From contig JADDMT010000004.1 of NCBI GenBank assembly GCA_021401465.1, forward strand, positions 248,001 through 312,000: 64,000 nt of DNA, in the 5' to 3' direction. Positions 43,818 through 55,147 of the stretch are shown piece by piece. Numbering within the stretch: the first letter of the stretch is position 1; every line of letters begins with the position of its first letter. The position numbers and the translations under genes are program-made. Source of the stretch: Teratosphaeria epicoccoides. Taxonomy: Eukaryota > Ascomycota > Dothideomycetes > Mycosphaerellales > Teratosphaeriaceae. The notes under the pieces were generated by a model. That model did not search any database. It saw only the letters and a list, made by a program, of their open reading frames with translations, and had not been told where the DNA came from.

Positions 43818-44056
43818 CGCTACAACAAAAAGATTAGTAAATACTCTACTCAATCGCAAGGACCTATGTCGACTTTCCCGTAGCTCTCAATAATGGCGAG
43901 AGAATGCCGATATTAACGGAGCTCAAAAGTGACCGAGCATATGTACCAGCAACAGACTGGTTGAGAGATCGCATCACGTCACTCCAGCTGATATATGCAA
44001 GCCAACACAGCCAAATGCCAGCCCAACCCAGTCGTGTCCTCTGTCCAAGACCAGCA

Positions 44057-44935
44057 CTAGACGATGTTGATATCCTTTATGCCCTTGATCACCTCACCAA
44101 CACCCTCCTCAGCCACCTCATCCTCAAAACCACCAGAATCAGCCCCTCTCTCTCCCCCATCACCATGCCCTCCCTCCTTCCCCTCCTCATCCTCCTCTCC
44201 CATTTCCAACCCCACCCTAAACCTCTCAAACGCCTCCTTCGACACTCTCTGCCTCGACCAATTCGCAATAACCACCATCCTCTTCGCTTCCTTAACCTCC
44301 AACCTCTCCTGCTTCGAGACCTCCATGCCATCTTCCCCATTCTGCCAAGCCAACTTACTCTTCGCCCTCATCTCCGCATCCCAAGCCTTCATATCCTCCT
44401 CCACTTGCAGTTTCATCATTCTCAGCTCCTCTCCAAGAACATTGACATACTTGATGACTGCCGTGAGCTCCGGAACATCCATATCAGACCCATCGACCTT
44501 CGCCACGACCACGGCGCCAAGGACTTTCGTCCAGGGCACTTTGCCAAAGTCGCCGAGGTTATCGAAATCGCAGAGCATGGAGAAGCCGATCATTGAGGAA
44601 TTGGGGGCCTTGTTGTCGTCGTTGCCAAGGCAGCGCGCGATTTTCATGGGCACGCCGAGGGTGGTCGTGATGGGAGATTCGGTCCAAAGAGGTTCGGGCA
44701 ACATTTTGTAGAGTGTGGTCTTCGGGACGCGCAGGTGACGGAGCTCGACGCGCGGGGCCGGCGGCGACGGGAGTTCGGCGTCATTGTCGAGCTGCTCATC
44801 TTGGGTCCCGGACTCAGGTGCCAGCAATGGCGTGACGAGGATGACGACTTGGGTATTGGGGTCGTCGCAGGCATCCTCGCGGAAATCGTTGGGTGTGTCG
44901 GTACGCGGCTGAGATAATGATTGGTCGGCAGCCAT
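44057..44935 (-). CDS. Hypothetical protein, 292 aa
   Basis: Single exon, ATG at 44935 in a good context (GCCATGGCT). The N-terminal 60 residues are acidic and Pro-rich; the middle (about 65-150) is probably folded (RHLRVPKTTLYKMLPEPLW, SMIGFSMLCDFDNLGDFG, VPWTKVLGAVVVAKVDG); about 155-235 is a long charged helix with KAWDAEMRAKSKLAWQNGE; the tail (about 245-292) is Glu/Gly/Asp-rich. No known domain, signal peptide or membrane segment. Probably a soluble fungal-specific protein. Confidence 0.65.
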   Translation of the reverse strand: MAADQSLSQPRTDTPNDFREDACDDPNTQVVILVTPLLAPESGTQDEQLDNDAELPSPPAPRVELRHLRVPKTTLYKMLPEPLWTESPITTTLGVPMKIARCLGNDDNKAPNSSMIGFSMLCDFDNLGDFGKVPWTKVLGAVVVAKVDGSDMDVPELTAVIKYVNVLGEELRMMKLQVEEDMKAWDAEMRAKSKLAWQNGEDGMEVSKQERLEVKEAKRMVVIANWSRQRVSKEAFERFRVGLEMGEEDEEGKEGGHGDGGERGADSGGFEDEVAEEGVGEVIKGIKDINIV

Positions 44936-45272
44936 GGTGGTGATGGAGAAGCTGTATAAGCGATGATTGATAGGTCAATCTGATGAAGCTCCTTCCGGAC
45001 AATGTTTGCTCTGGAACTTGCTACAAGGGAGACGATGCAGTCAATGACAGGAAGTTTGTTGAGCCACGTGTGAAGAGCACTGTCTGCGTTGGGGTCATCG
45101 GAGCAACCGAAAGAGGAAGGTGCGAGTGGCCGTAAACACTCGACCAGTACATCTGCGCGACGCGAGTCGCACCCCTGGCTGATCCTCGTCGAATGGCTGC
45201 AGTGGTCTGAGAGTCAAGTATGGCTGAGGTTGCGCTTCAGCTAATTTTGTTTACCGGATTCACAGTCTCTGC
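44936..45272. other. Intergenic region
   Basis: 337 bp, promoter side of the 292-aa gene and 3' end of the MFS pseudogene. Nothing else seen. Confidence 0.4.
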
Positions 45273-46959
45273 TCATCGCCAGTTCAGCGCTCGTCCAGTT
45301 CTGTCTCTTGTGTTCTGCGGACGCGAGTACTTGCCAGCAAAATGACTCCTCGCGCGAATCTGCGGCCCATACTTGTAAAAGATCAAGGGCAATGGACTTT
45401 GTAGCACCGCGATGCACCCCATCAACGTCATAGTCCAATGCACCCCTATTCCATTATACATTGGTCTACTAACCAGATTGATCAGCCCGCTCACTCCGTA
45501 GCGCCAGCATGTCACCATTGCAAGTGCCGAACCCGCGTAGATGCCGTACGTGTCGAGTAAATACTGGTAGACTGTGACGTAGATCCCTGCCCAGCTGAAG
45601 CCAAGGAGAGTGCATGCGCTCAGCGATGACCAAGGCGAGATGAAGGAATAGTTCGTCCACCCAAGCCAGAAGAGCGAGATTGGAAATGCTGGCGCGGCTA
45701 GGAGAGCAGACCAGAGGCGATACTCGGGATCCGGCAGATCTGTGCCAGGAGCATTGGCCCTGTGCATCAAGCTATGCCTTCGCTCACGACCTGTGACTGT
45801 CTCGTGCAGGGTTGCCACTTTGCGCGTGTACAAGCGATAGTAAAGCGGAATACCCGCGGTCCAGATAGCGGCTCCGATACCAATTGTGACGAAGCTTGTG
45901 CCGATCAAACCACGTTCAAAGCCGTACGTATCCCCGAAGATGTAGCCAAAGCCTTGCAGCAGACCGAACACTGCGACGTATTCCAAGACAAGCCAGGAGC
46001 CAAGCAAGGCGACCGTCGGCTCTTTTGTGACCATGTGCACAGCACGAAGAACGTTACATCTAAAGCGCTGCCAAAGAGTGTCCTGCAGCTCCAGTTCGGC
46101 TTTGAACCGCGGACACCCTGTCAAATCTCTGAGATGCTTGGCGCGCCATGAGAGCAGAATGGGCGAAAAGGTCTCGGGCAGGAAGAACAAGGTCAATACG
46201 AGCGTCGAGCCAGACAACATACTGCGATCCACCCCGTCCATCTCCAGTCCACGCTCGACTCCTGTGCTATCAGGCTATGGTCCTGTACATCGGGCCAAAG
46301 ATGTCGGCAATGGATGCAGCATGAATGGCGAGCAGGACGCTGCCTGACATGCCTGCGAACAGTCGAAACACGCATTGTGCACCGAAGTTGGGCGCCAGCG
46401 CTGCGCCTACCAGCCAGCAGACGTGCAGGATACGGCTAACGACGTAGATGGGATTCCGTCCGACAGTTTCTGCAATTGGCCCAGCGGCTAGCGAGCCGGC
46501 GGCCAGACCGAAGGTACAAAGAGCCGGGGAGAGTGCTTCGGCTTCTTCGCTGACATGGAATGCCACTGCAATCCTGCTGCCGGCCTGCGAGTCCGCTGAG
46601 CTGCCCCAATCGACCGCGAAGACGTTGATCCATAGGAGGGCGAATACTTTGACTCGGCGACTGAGCGTCCAGTTTCTTGGATTCAAAGGATCCTTCGGGC
46701 CCTCCCAGCCCACGAGAATGACGCCTTCCTCTTCTGCTTCCTTCTCACCGTCACTGCTGCTCAACGTCTTTGTCTCGATGCTGGCTGACTCATCGTGATC
46801 TTCCTCCAATACGTTGGTCCTGTTGGTAGGTGAATTCAGCACGTGACCGGTGTCGATAGTCTTCTGGATAGCCCAGCGAATTTGCTTGTACTGCCGAAAA
46901 CTTTGCAGAGTCTTCTGCTGGGATGGTTGCAAACAGCATGGTGGGCGAAATGAAAACAC
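45273..46959 (-). pseudogene. MFS transporter pseudogene (polyamine/multidrug DHA1 type)
   Basis: Two long frames encode the N- and C-terminal halves of a 12-TM drug:H+ antiporter-like carrier. The first ends IFGPMYRTIA then TGA (about 46265-46275); family members continue with a further TM before SLIAQESSxxWRWT. Those last residues appear in a second frame (SLIAQESSVDWRWTGWIAV), then a third frame takes over with MLSGSTLVLTLFFLPETF at about 46220. So about 20 residues are missing and one base is gained or lost. Motifs on both sides are intact: DPLNPRNWTLSRRVKVF, GRNPIYVVSRI, LGFSWAGIYVTVYQYLLDTYG and GVHWTMTLMGCIAVL. The 5' frame also has no ATG before GPKDPLNPRNW, so the start is missing or lies in an unseen exon. 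Confidence 0.75.
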
Positions 46960-47918
46960 TCGGGAACTTATATCTATACCGTACGATGTCTACAGAAGCT
47001 TCACGGGATTGGTCGAGCACGCCTGCGTCGATCGTATGAGACCATACATAGTTCGTCAAACCCGCCAAGAATTCATGCTAAAGGATACTGTCTTACTGTC
47101 CGTAATTTGGCCCACCGTGGATAACACGTCCCTGGATTTGGGATGAAACTTTGCGCGGATGGACGTCATCAGCCGCGTGGAGAGACGGCCTCAGTTCTGA
47201 GAAGAGACTGACGCGAAAGTCCTCATCCCAAGTGGGACGGGACGGACAGTCACGTGCGCTGAAATGTTGATGACAAAGCTTTTTCATGGTCTCTTGCCTC
47301 CCCTCGCTCATCGCTCCCATCGTACATCCTACATACGGATGCCCTCGCGAAGCACCAGGTCTTCCTCTCGCTACGGACAAAAGCGGACAATGGCGGGCCT
47401 GGGAGCCCAAGAGGCGTCCACCCGTGCCGCTCGCATCAAGGTGTCAGCATGGCGTGAGATATCACAATGACACGCCTTGGCGAGGACGATGGCACATGGC
47501 CAAGCACACGGAGATGCAGCAGCTCACATGTATTACTGACAGGTTGTCGCTGGTCTTGGGACTGCTCGCAGTGGCACAATGTCAACAGGTGGGATCGTCC
47601 ACCGTCCCCGACCGACACCGAGAGCGGCTGGACTCTGGAGTGCCTAACTTCCGTTGTGACGCAACATCATGAGCATCTGCATGAGAGCTCCGGGAGCTTC
47701 CGTACTCTATTTGGTGCCTGGCACCCACCCAACGCCCTACATGAGGCCACTGCCAAAACCCCAAGTAAGGTGACGGTGACGTGAGTAGTCTCCTCAGCAG
47801 CTTTCATCATCCTCGACGATTTCCACAGCACCTGAGTATCATTCGACTCGATGCCCACACATATCCCTTGAGCTTCACACACAGAATCCTGTCTGCTATT
47901 GGCGACCAAAACTTCAAC
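46960..47918. other. Intergenic region
   Basis: About 960 bp between divergent MFS pseudogene and phosphoketolase gene. It holds the phosphoketolase promoter. No repeat or other gene seen. Confidence 0.45.
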
Positions 47919-50425
47919 ATGGCGTCCATCAAAGCGTTGGCGATGCTGGACGACAAGAATGAACAGCAAAACTGGTCCGTGTACAGCAAGACCCGCAGTA
48001 CAGTCAGTGAAGCGCCAATGAGCCAGGACGAGCTTGACAAAACGACCAGATACTTTCATGCCTCCCTCTACCTCTGTCTTGGTATGCTCTACCTCAAGGA
48101 AAATCCGCTACTCAGAGACACACTCAAGAAAGAGCACATCAAGCCCCGTCTACTTGGACACTGGGGCTCTGATGCCGGCCAGAGCTTTACGTACATCCAC
48201 TTCAACCGCATGATCAAAAAGTACGATCTCGATGCCTTCGTTGTCAGCGGACCAGGACACGGCGCTCCTGGCCTTATCAGCAACTTTTACTTGGAGGGTG
48301 TCTACAGCGAAGTCTATCCCAACAAGAGCGAGGATGTTGAGGGTCTACAACGCTTTTTCAAGCAGTTCAGCTTCCCGGGAGGTATTGGCTCGCACATGAC
48401 TCCAGAGACACCTGGGTCGATTCATGAGGGTGGGGAGCTTGGTTATTCCCTGTCACACGCGTTTGGCGCAGTGTTCGACCACCCGCAGACGATCGCATTG
48501 ACGATTGTTGGTGACGGTGAAAGCGAAACCGGCCCGTTGGCGACCAGCTGGCATAGCAATAAGTTCCTCAATCCGATTACGGATGGTGCTGTGCTTCCAG
48601 TGCTCCACCTGAACGGCTACAAGATCAACAACCCGACAGTCTTGTCACGTATCGGCGAGGACGAATTGATCAAACTCATGGAAGGTTACGGCTGGACTCC
48701 ATATGTTGTTTCCGGTCACAACCTTGACGAGATGCACCAAGCAATGGCTGGCACTGTCGAGAAGTGTGTGCAGGAGATCCTCGCATATCAAAAGGAGACT
48801 CGCGAGTCCGGTAAGGTGTTCCGTCCAAAGTGGCCGATGATCATCCTTCGCTCACCCAAAGGCTGGACTGCGCCGCGTCAGGTGGAAGGCCACTATCTCG
48901 AGGGTTTCTGGCGTGCCCACCAGATCCCTCTGACGAAGGTGCTGAGTGACGATGTGCAGCTGCAGACTTTGGAGAAGTGGATGAAGAGTTACCAACCCGA
49001 CAAGCTGTTTGACAAGGAGGGCAAGCTCATTACCGAGCTGAGAGCCTTGGCACCAAAGAATGGCAAGCGCATGAGTGAGAACCCAATAACGAACGGCGGC
49101 TCGCTGATGAAGCCGTTAAAGCTCGAGCCGTTCAAGAATTGGGCGATGAGGGTCGAGAAGCCGGGCGTGACTTCTGGTCTGAGCATGAATAACTTTGCCA
49201 ACTTCTTGAAGGATATCATGGCCAAGAACCCAACAAGTTTCAGACTATTCGGTCCCGATGAGACGGAGAGCAACAAGCTCAGTGCAGTGTACGAGGCGAC
49301 AAAGAAGGTCTGGGTTAATGGATATCTGCCAGAAGACGAAGACGGTGGTAACATCGCTCCTCAGGGCAGAGTCATGGAGATCCTGTCCGAGCACACCGTT
49401 GAAGGCTGGCTCGAGGGCTACACACTCAGCGGTAGGCACGGACTGCTCAACTCGTATGAGCCGTTCATTCACATTATCGATTCTATGGTCAATCAGCACG
49501 CCAAATGGCTCGAGAAGTGCGCCGAGGTGTCCTGGAGGCAGGCAGTCAGCTCGCTGAACATCCTGTTGACCAGCACTGTGTGGCGGCAAGGTAAGTAATC
49601 CAAAGCCTCTCACTCTCTTGGTACAGCAACTGACTTTCTTCAGATCACAACGGCTTCACTCACCAAGATCCCGGCTTCCTCGATGTCGTTGCGAACAAGT
49701 CGCCCGAAATCGTTCGCATCTACCTGCCACCGGATGGCAACTGCTTGCTATCCGTCATGGACCACTGCTTCCGGTCAGTCAACTACGTCAACGTTGTCGT
49801 CGCGGACAAGCAGAACCACTTGCAGTTCCTTGGCATCGAGGACGCCATCACCCACTGCACCAAGGGCATCGGCGTCTGGGACTGGGCTTCCAACGACCAA
49901 GGCGCCGAGCCAGACCTCGTCATGGCGTGTGCTGGTGACGTTTCTACCCAAGAAGCTCTGGCAGCCACCGCTCTACTCAGGCAACACCTGCCCGACCTCA
50001 AGATCCGCTTCGTCAACGTCGTCGACCTCTTCAAGCTCATGCCCAACGGCTACCACCCGCACGGTCTAACCGCAAACGAATACGGCCAATACTTCACCAC
50101 CAACAAGCCCGTCATCTTCAATTTCCACAGCTACCCGTGGCTCATCCACCGCCTCACGTACCAGCGTGAGGGACAGCAGTTGATGCATGTGCGCGGGTAC
50201 AAGGAGAAGGGGAATATCGATACGCCGCTGGAGCTGGCGATCAGGAATGAAACGGATCGTTATTCGTTGGCGATTGCGGCGATTGACAATCTGAAGCAGA
50301 GGCTGGGGAATAAGGGAAGTGGTGTAAGGGAGCATTTGTTGGAGGAGAGGATCAAGAGTATGAACTTTGCGTATGAGACGGGTTTGGATCCGGAGGAGTA
50401 CACGAATTGGAAGTGGCCGTTGTGA
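47919..50425 (+). CDS. Phosphoketolase (xylulose-5-P/fructose-6-P), 817 aa
   Basis: Thiamine-diphosphate enzyme that splits xylulose-5-phosphate or fructose-6-phosphate with phosphate into acetyl phosphate plus a triose or tetrose phosphate. Exons 47919-49590 and 49644-50425; a 53-nt intron (GTAAGT...TTCAG) joins VWRQ to DHNGFTHQDPGF. Visible: HWGSDAGQSFTYIHFNR, the GPGHGAPG TPP loop, VGDGESETGPLATSWHSNKF (Mg/TPP binding), HLNGYKINNPTVLSR, SGRHGLLNSYEPF and DHNGFTHQDPGF (pyrimidine domain), then YLPPDGNCLL. The start is the first ATG; length matches the family (about 800-830). Acetyl phosphate would need acetate kinase or phosphotransacetylase for use; neither is in the window. Fungal phosphoketolases are widely held to have bacterial ancestry. 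Confidence 0.96.
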
Positions 50426-51302
50426 GGGGTGGAGACGCGCGGCTGCCAGGCGTAACGAAAAGGATGTTTTGTGACAAGAGACATCACGAACCTGGGTCAA
50501 GGTGGTGGCCTTCTAGATACATCCATGGCTGCTCAATGATCAAGTGACGTCGGTCCTGCAACGAGTATCTGGTATCTGTCGGTCGGGTACATGTAGGCAG
50601 TATGTACGAGAGCAGGGATGCACAAACGGCTTCCCGATAAAGCTTGACTAGCGAAACGGCGCTTCCAGGTGACGGGGTGGCCATTCGACCTTGAGATATG
50701 AACGCTAGTGGGCGTGCAAAACGCTGCCGTTATACCAGGTTTGAGACTTTTCGCTATAGCCACCATCCTTTCCACCGTCCTCTCCTCTCCACAACGGTCT
50801 TGCGGACCAGCGTCGTCACTCAATCTGGACCTTCGGGATCCTCAAGGTCTTCAGTGAGCACGCAATCGGAAGGTTCACTGTCTCAGATGACAGTCTGGAG
50901 CTCTTGCGCAGCTGGTACTACTAGTAGATAGGCGGGCGTCCGATAAGCCTTGCAGGATTACCTCTTGTGTTTTCGCGAGTGGCTGCAGGTGCCACGCTGC
51001 AATAGCGCTTCAACGCTTATGCATGCATGCATGCGTCTCATGCTCTTGCTGGGGTGCTCTCCTCAACGTGCGACAACTTGCATGTGGAATCTCGGCTTCT
51101 GACGTTTTGGCATGTGAACGTGCCTGGTGGAGCGGGTTTCGGGTAGAGTTGGGGCAGGGAAGGGTTGGGTGAGGATGGAGATGTGGCGTCGTGATCAAGA
51201 CGGTGTTCTTCTCGTTCCTCATAGGCATCACGAGCTTTGGGAGGAACTCTTGTCGTGTGTGGCGGAGGTCGGATTCTGTCCAGCACAGTCGGATTGCAGA
51301 AG
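50426..51302. other. Intergenic region
   Basis: About 880 bp between two plus-strand genes. No gene or repeat recognised. Confidence 0.45.
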
Positions 51303-52298
51303 ATGGCGGGATTGTGTGGGAAACAGAGCTCGATGAAGCTCGACAACTTGGACGTCGGAGCCGATCACGATATGGGCCAGTCGTTGCTGTACTCTCTGCT
51401 GCCGACCTTACTGCAGCGACGAGTCCCGATGATCCCATCACTACGCCGGGCTGCGAGTACGTACGCTGCGAAGTCCGGGAGGCATATCACAGCTTCGAGC
51501 GAATTCAGTGAGACGAGCAGTGTCACTCCACCGCCTTCGTATTGGACTTCGGCGAGAACATCGTACTGCGGGACGGATCATGAGGAGCCGACGCGGTTTT
51601 GGTCAGCCCCGTCAAGCAGGCCTTCGAGCTCGTTAGGTAGGAAGACGCTGGAGGTGAACAAGCAGGAGGTGGAGAGGGGCGTGAAATGGAAGTATGCACG
51701 GCAAGGATATGCTCTGCTATCTCTTTCGACACAAGAAGCAGGAATCTTCGACGACAGTGCAGATTTCAGTCGCAAACTCTACGTCGATGGGCTAGAGTAC
51801 TTGCTCCGAGGCTTGCCCAGCGAGCTGAGCGAGGAGGAACAGCTGGGACTACGATCAGCTCTGCCGGACGATTTACTCTCCCAAGCACCAGATCACACTC
51901 TTCCCGAAGCTCCATCACCGCTCACCACCACCTCCTCTCCACCCGCTCCACCCTCCCTCCTCCACCGCACCATCGCAACCTTAACTCTCACCCTCTTCCT
52001 CCTCCTCTCTTTCCTCCTTCCCTACATCCACCATCTCCTCCAATGCGCCTACCGCTACGACCGCAAGCACCAAATCAGCGAGCGCGTGCTCGCGCAAGCA
52101 ATGGCTGCGGCGAACGCGATGGGACAGCGGACGCGGATGCTAGTGGGGAACGGGTGTGCGATGCAGGAGGGGAGGTTTGGGGAGGCGGTTAGAAATCTGG
52201 TGGTTTGGTGGGTGAGGGGGGTGAGTGGCGGGGTTTTTGACGGGGTGGGGGAGGGGATGGAGGCTGTGGCGTCGGGGACGGGGAGGTGTCGGAGGTGA
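51303..52298 (+). CDS. Hypothetical single-pass membrane protein, 331 aa
   Basis: Single exon. I start it at 51303 (MAGLCGKQSSMKL); a later ATG (51333, MKLDNLDVG) is possible. Residues 25-120 are Ser/Thr/Arg-rich (PMIPSLRRAASTYAAKS, SSVTPPPSYW). A short folded block follows (KWKYARQGYALLSLSTQEA to EYLLRGLPSELSEEEQL), then a Pro/Ser linker and one long hydrophobic segment (TIATLTLTLFLLLSFLLPYI) at about 230-250. After it comes an amphipathic helix (YRYDRKHQISERVLAQAMAA) and a Gly-rich C-terminal part with WWVRGVSGGVFDGVGEG. Similar-shaped proteins are common in filamentous fungi without known function. Confidence 0.65.
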   Translation: MAGLCGKQSSMKLDNLDVGADHDMGQSLLYSLLPTLLQRRVPMIPSLRRAASTYAAKSGRHITASSEFSETSSVTPPPSYWTSARTSYCGTDHEEPTRFWSAPSSRPSSSLGRKTLEVNKQEVERGVKWKYARQGYALLSLSTQEAGIFDDSADFSRKLYVDGLEYLLRGLPSELSEEEQLGLRSALPDDLLSQAPDHTLPEAPSPLTTTSSPPAPPSLLHRTIATLTLTLFLLLSFLLPYIHHLLQCAYRYDRKHQISERVLAQAMAAANAMGQRTRMLVGNGCAMQEGRFGEAVRNLVVWWVRGVSGGVFDGVGEGMEAVASGTGRCRR

Positions 52299-52561
52299 AG
52301 GGAGGGAGAGAGAGAAAGGATTGGATTTGGTGTTGTACGGGGATATTTATGGTTTTGCTGACCGGGTACATAGAGATGATCAGTACATTGTCGCACGCGA
52401 ACCCTGAATTTGTCCGCCCCGCGTTGGTTAGTATAGAGCTTCTCACTTTGTCCAAATGTCATGCACACGCATTACCCGACGAATCCACGAACTCGACATA
52501 TGCATCTCCCAAGCGTGGCGACCGAGCCTGCATCACCCACATCCGCTCCCCCGCCGAAGAC

Positions 52562-53404
52562 ATGAACACACCAGGCCCCTCCCCCGTCTCCATCGACAAC
52601 ATCACCTACCACACCGACCTCTCGCTCCCCAACACTAACAATCCCTCGGCCCCTGTGATCCTCCTCATCCACGCGCTCATGTCCAGCTCCAGCATGTGGG
52701 ACCACACGATCCGCCTGCTCCACGCCTCCGGCTACAAAACTCTCGTCTACGACCACATAGGCCATCAAGACACCCCGCCACCGCAAGACGCAGAGGCGAG
52801 ATGGAGCTTGGAGGACTTGCCGCGCCTCGCCCATCACATTGTGCGCGCACGTACGGGAGCGGATCCCGTGAAAGCTGTGGTGGGCTGCAGTATCGGCGGC
52901 GTTATTGCTGTGCGGTACGGCATGCTTTTTCGCCAGGACGTAGAGAGGGTGATTTCGATCGCGGCGCCTGGTTTCACGTCGAGGGAGGCTACGAAGCAGC
53001 TCTGGAGCCAGCGGATCGAGCAGTTTGAACGGGATGTGGAGAGTGGTGAGGATGTGTTGGTGCGCGAGACGGTGGGGAGGTGGTTTTCAGGGGATAGGGA
53101 GGAGGCTGAGGGGGTGAGAGCGGAGGCGTTGAGGCATGTGGGGAGGTGTGGGTTGGGCGGGTATACGGTGCTGGCTGATGCGATCAGAGGGTATGAGTTT
53201 GAGGGGCAGCTAGGGGATGTGAAGGTGAAGTGTTTGATCTTAGGTGGGACGGAGGATGGTGCGATTGATCTAAAGACGTTGGAGGAAGCTGCGGGGCACT
53301 TTGAGGGAGCGCGGTTTGTGAGGTTGGAGGGGGCGGGCCATCTACCGCCGATGCAGATGCCGGAGGTATTTGGCAAGCTCGCTCTAGACTTCCTGAGAGA
53401 TTGA
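52562..53404 (+). CDS. Alpha/beta hydrolase, 3-oxoadipate enol-lactonase-like, 280 aa
   Basis: Single exon; the first ATG with a sensible N-terminus is at 52562. Alpha/beta-hydrolase fold: LLIHALMSSSSMWDHTI (oxyanion region after strand 3), the nucleophile elbow GCSIGG at about residue 107, VISIAAPGF, the acid in LILGGTEDGAID, and the catalytic His in GAGHLPPMQMPEVF near the C-terminus. The sequence resembles PcaD/3-oxoadipate enol-lactonase proteins of aromatic catabolism, but many relatives have other lactone or ester substrates, so the reaction is inference. Its stop lies 11 bp from the stop of the convergent neighbour. Confidence 0.85.
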   Translation: MNTPGPSPVSIDNITYHTDLSLPNTNNPSAPVILLIHALMSSSSMWDHTIRLLHASGYKTLVYDHIGHQDTPPPQDAEARWSLEDLPRLAHHIVRARTGADPVKAVVGCSIGGVIAVRYGMLFRQDVERVISIAAPGFTSREATKQLWSQRIEQFERDVESGEDVLVRETVGRWFSGDREEAEGVRAEALRHVGRCGLGGYTVLADAIRGYEFEGQLGDVKVKCLILGGTEDGAIDLKTLEEAAGHFEGARFVRLEGAGHLPPMQMPEVFGKLALDFLRD

Positions 53405-53415
53405 AGCACCACGTC

Positions 53416-54426
53416 CTACCCTCCAACCTCCGCCCAAAACTCATCCAGCACCCGCTGCCTCACTTCGAAGGCCCACTGATGACACGTCTGATGCATCACG
53501 GGACTCACCTCCCTGCCCACGCCCTCCTCATCCACGTCCCCGCCATCGTCGAAAACATCCCTGACACCCATCTGCCGATACTTCTTCAGCAACATCCTCC
53601 TCCACCTCCCTGTACTACCAACGCATTTCTTCCATCTGCTAACCTGCCTCCCATCATCCTCACACCGCCGCCCTTGGAAGAACCGTGTGTACCACTGAAA
53701 CCACCCCCTCACGTCGTGTGAGTGGGAGATCCAGCCCGCGGCTTCCCATTCTTCGATGCTTTGACCACATGCGACTTTGAATTTGTTCACGTCCGCGTCG
53801 TAGACGGGGTTAGTGAGGTATCTTCCCACCTCCAGCCCTTGGATCCAGTCTGTCGGTAATTCCCGCCAGTCATCTTCAATGACTACACCGAGTTTCCTGG
53901 ACCTCAAAGGGCGGTAATATGACCCACCAAAACAGCCCTCGCGCAGCATTTCCGCGGGAGACTTGTTGGGAAGGAAGTCTTCAAACCCTGATTCGAAATG
54001 GAAGGTGCCTTCGTCGTCCCTTATGGGAGACGGCGCGACGGGTGACCAGGCCGTCCATCCTGCCCTTATCGATTCTACATCTTTGATTGGAACGAGAGAG
54101 TCTGGCTCGTCAGCGATGACGGAACCTAAGTTCTGCTTACCCTTGTTCCTGCTTTTAGATGCAGATCGAGGTAACGCGACAGCTTTGACATCCGCTTCGT
54201 CCTTGTATGTCGGTTTCGCAGGCGCTGCGGCGATGCGGGCCGATGCACGGGAAGGTGCGGTCTGCGGCTGTGAGAGCTTGCGGCGTTTGGAAGGCGAAGG
54301 CTTGGTGGTGGCGGAGGTGTTGCTGCTGCGGGGTTTGGATACGATGACGGGTTTGATATCGAGTTTGGCGAGGAGCGCCTGGTTCGCTTGGATCCTGGCG
54401 GCGCGGCGGATCTCGTAGTCGTTCAT
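53416..54426 (-). CDS. Conserved fungal protein, 336 aa, possible nuclear
   Basis: Single exon; ATG at 54426 (MNDYEIRRAARIQANQALL). Residues 1-110 are basic and disordered, with nuclear-localisation-like PSPSKRRKLSQPQ. From about residue 150 a conserved block begins: FHFESGFEDFLPNKSPAEML, EGCFGGSYYRPLRSRKLG, DWRELPTDWIQGLEVGRYL, WEAAGWISHSHDVRGWFQWY and FFQGRRCEDDGRQVSRWKK, ending in TCHQWAFEVRQRVLDEFW. This pattern (a FGGSYYRP block, then several Trp-rich turns) is widespread in filamentous fungi as an uncharacterised family. No known catalytic motif. Convergent with the hydrolase gene. Confidence 0.78.
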   Translation of the reverse strand: MNDYEIRRAARIQANQALLAKLDIKPVIVSKPRSSNTSATTKPSPSKRRKLSQPQTAPSRASARIAAAPAKPTYKDEADVKAVALPRSASKSRNKGKQNLGSVIADEPDSLVPIKDVESIRAGWTAWSPVAPSPIRDDEGTFHFESGFEDFLPNKSPAEMLREGCFGGSYYRPLRSRKLGVVIEDDWRELPTDWIQGLEVGRYLTNPVYDADVNKFKVACGQSIEEWEAAGWISHSHDVRGWFQWYTRFFQGRRCEDDGRQVSRWKKCVGSTGRWRRMLLKKYRQMGVRDVFDDGGDVDEEGVGREVSPVMHQTCHQWAFEVRQRVLDEFWAEVGG

Positions 54427-55147
54427 CTTGAAGCTGCGGTTGTCTTTGGTGATATTATTGAGATGGATGGGAACCTTGGAAGAGTCGGGTGGCACGCGTT
54501 GGGCGCGCTCCGACGTGACATCATTGGCGTTGACAGCGTGCGTACATGTACGGAGTAGTACCTTAATATTACATGGAATCAAAAAACGTCTCCCATGTCG
54601 ACTTTGCTCCTCTTACTCCCATGGGTCTGGCCCGCAGATTGAATACGGAGGATCTAGATTGCACTCATCCCCATTGTTGTAGCAAGGGCGACTCTATGTC
54701 CGCACACAATCAGCCATCTGCCTCAGCAGAAGACATTCGCTCTACTACTTACAGCGCCGCATGGGATTGCCCACTTTCCCGCAGCCTTTTCTGTAGTATT
54801 GGGGAAACAGGCGCCGGGGGCGTAGGTTACACCAGGGGCGGGCAAGGAACATTGCTGTTGTCGTACGTGCGAGGCAACTGGTCAGCTCATCTTCTGACCG
54901 TTCTTCCTAATGGGCTCAATGATCATGAGTCACGACGTACTCCTGCCCAACCTAGTGGGACCACGAATGCCAGAATGGTCGTGGGCTGCATGTTCGGCGG
55001 TCGTTTCTCGTTGACAATGGGGCTTCTCGAGTTGTGGGTAATGGCAATGAGCTGTCTACGGGAAGTTGACTATGGTGCCCTTCCGAGTCTAGATACATAT
55101 ATATCGGTCTGGATCAGAAAGCTTACCGGTCTCGTGTGCTCATCGCT

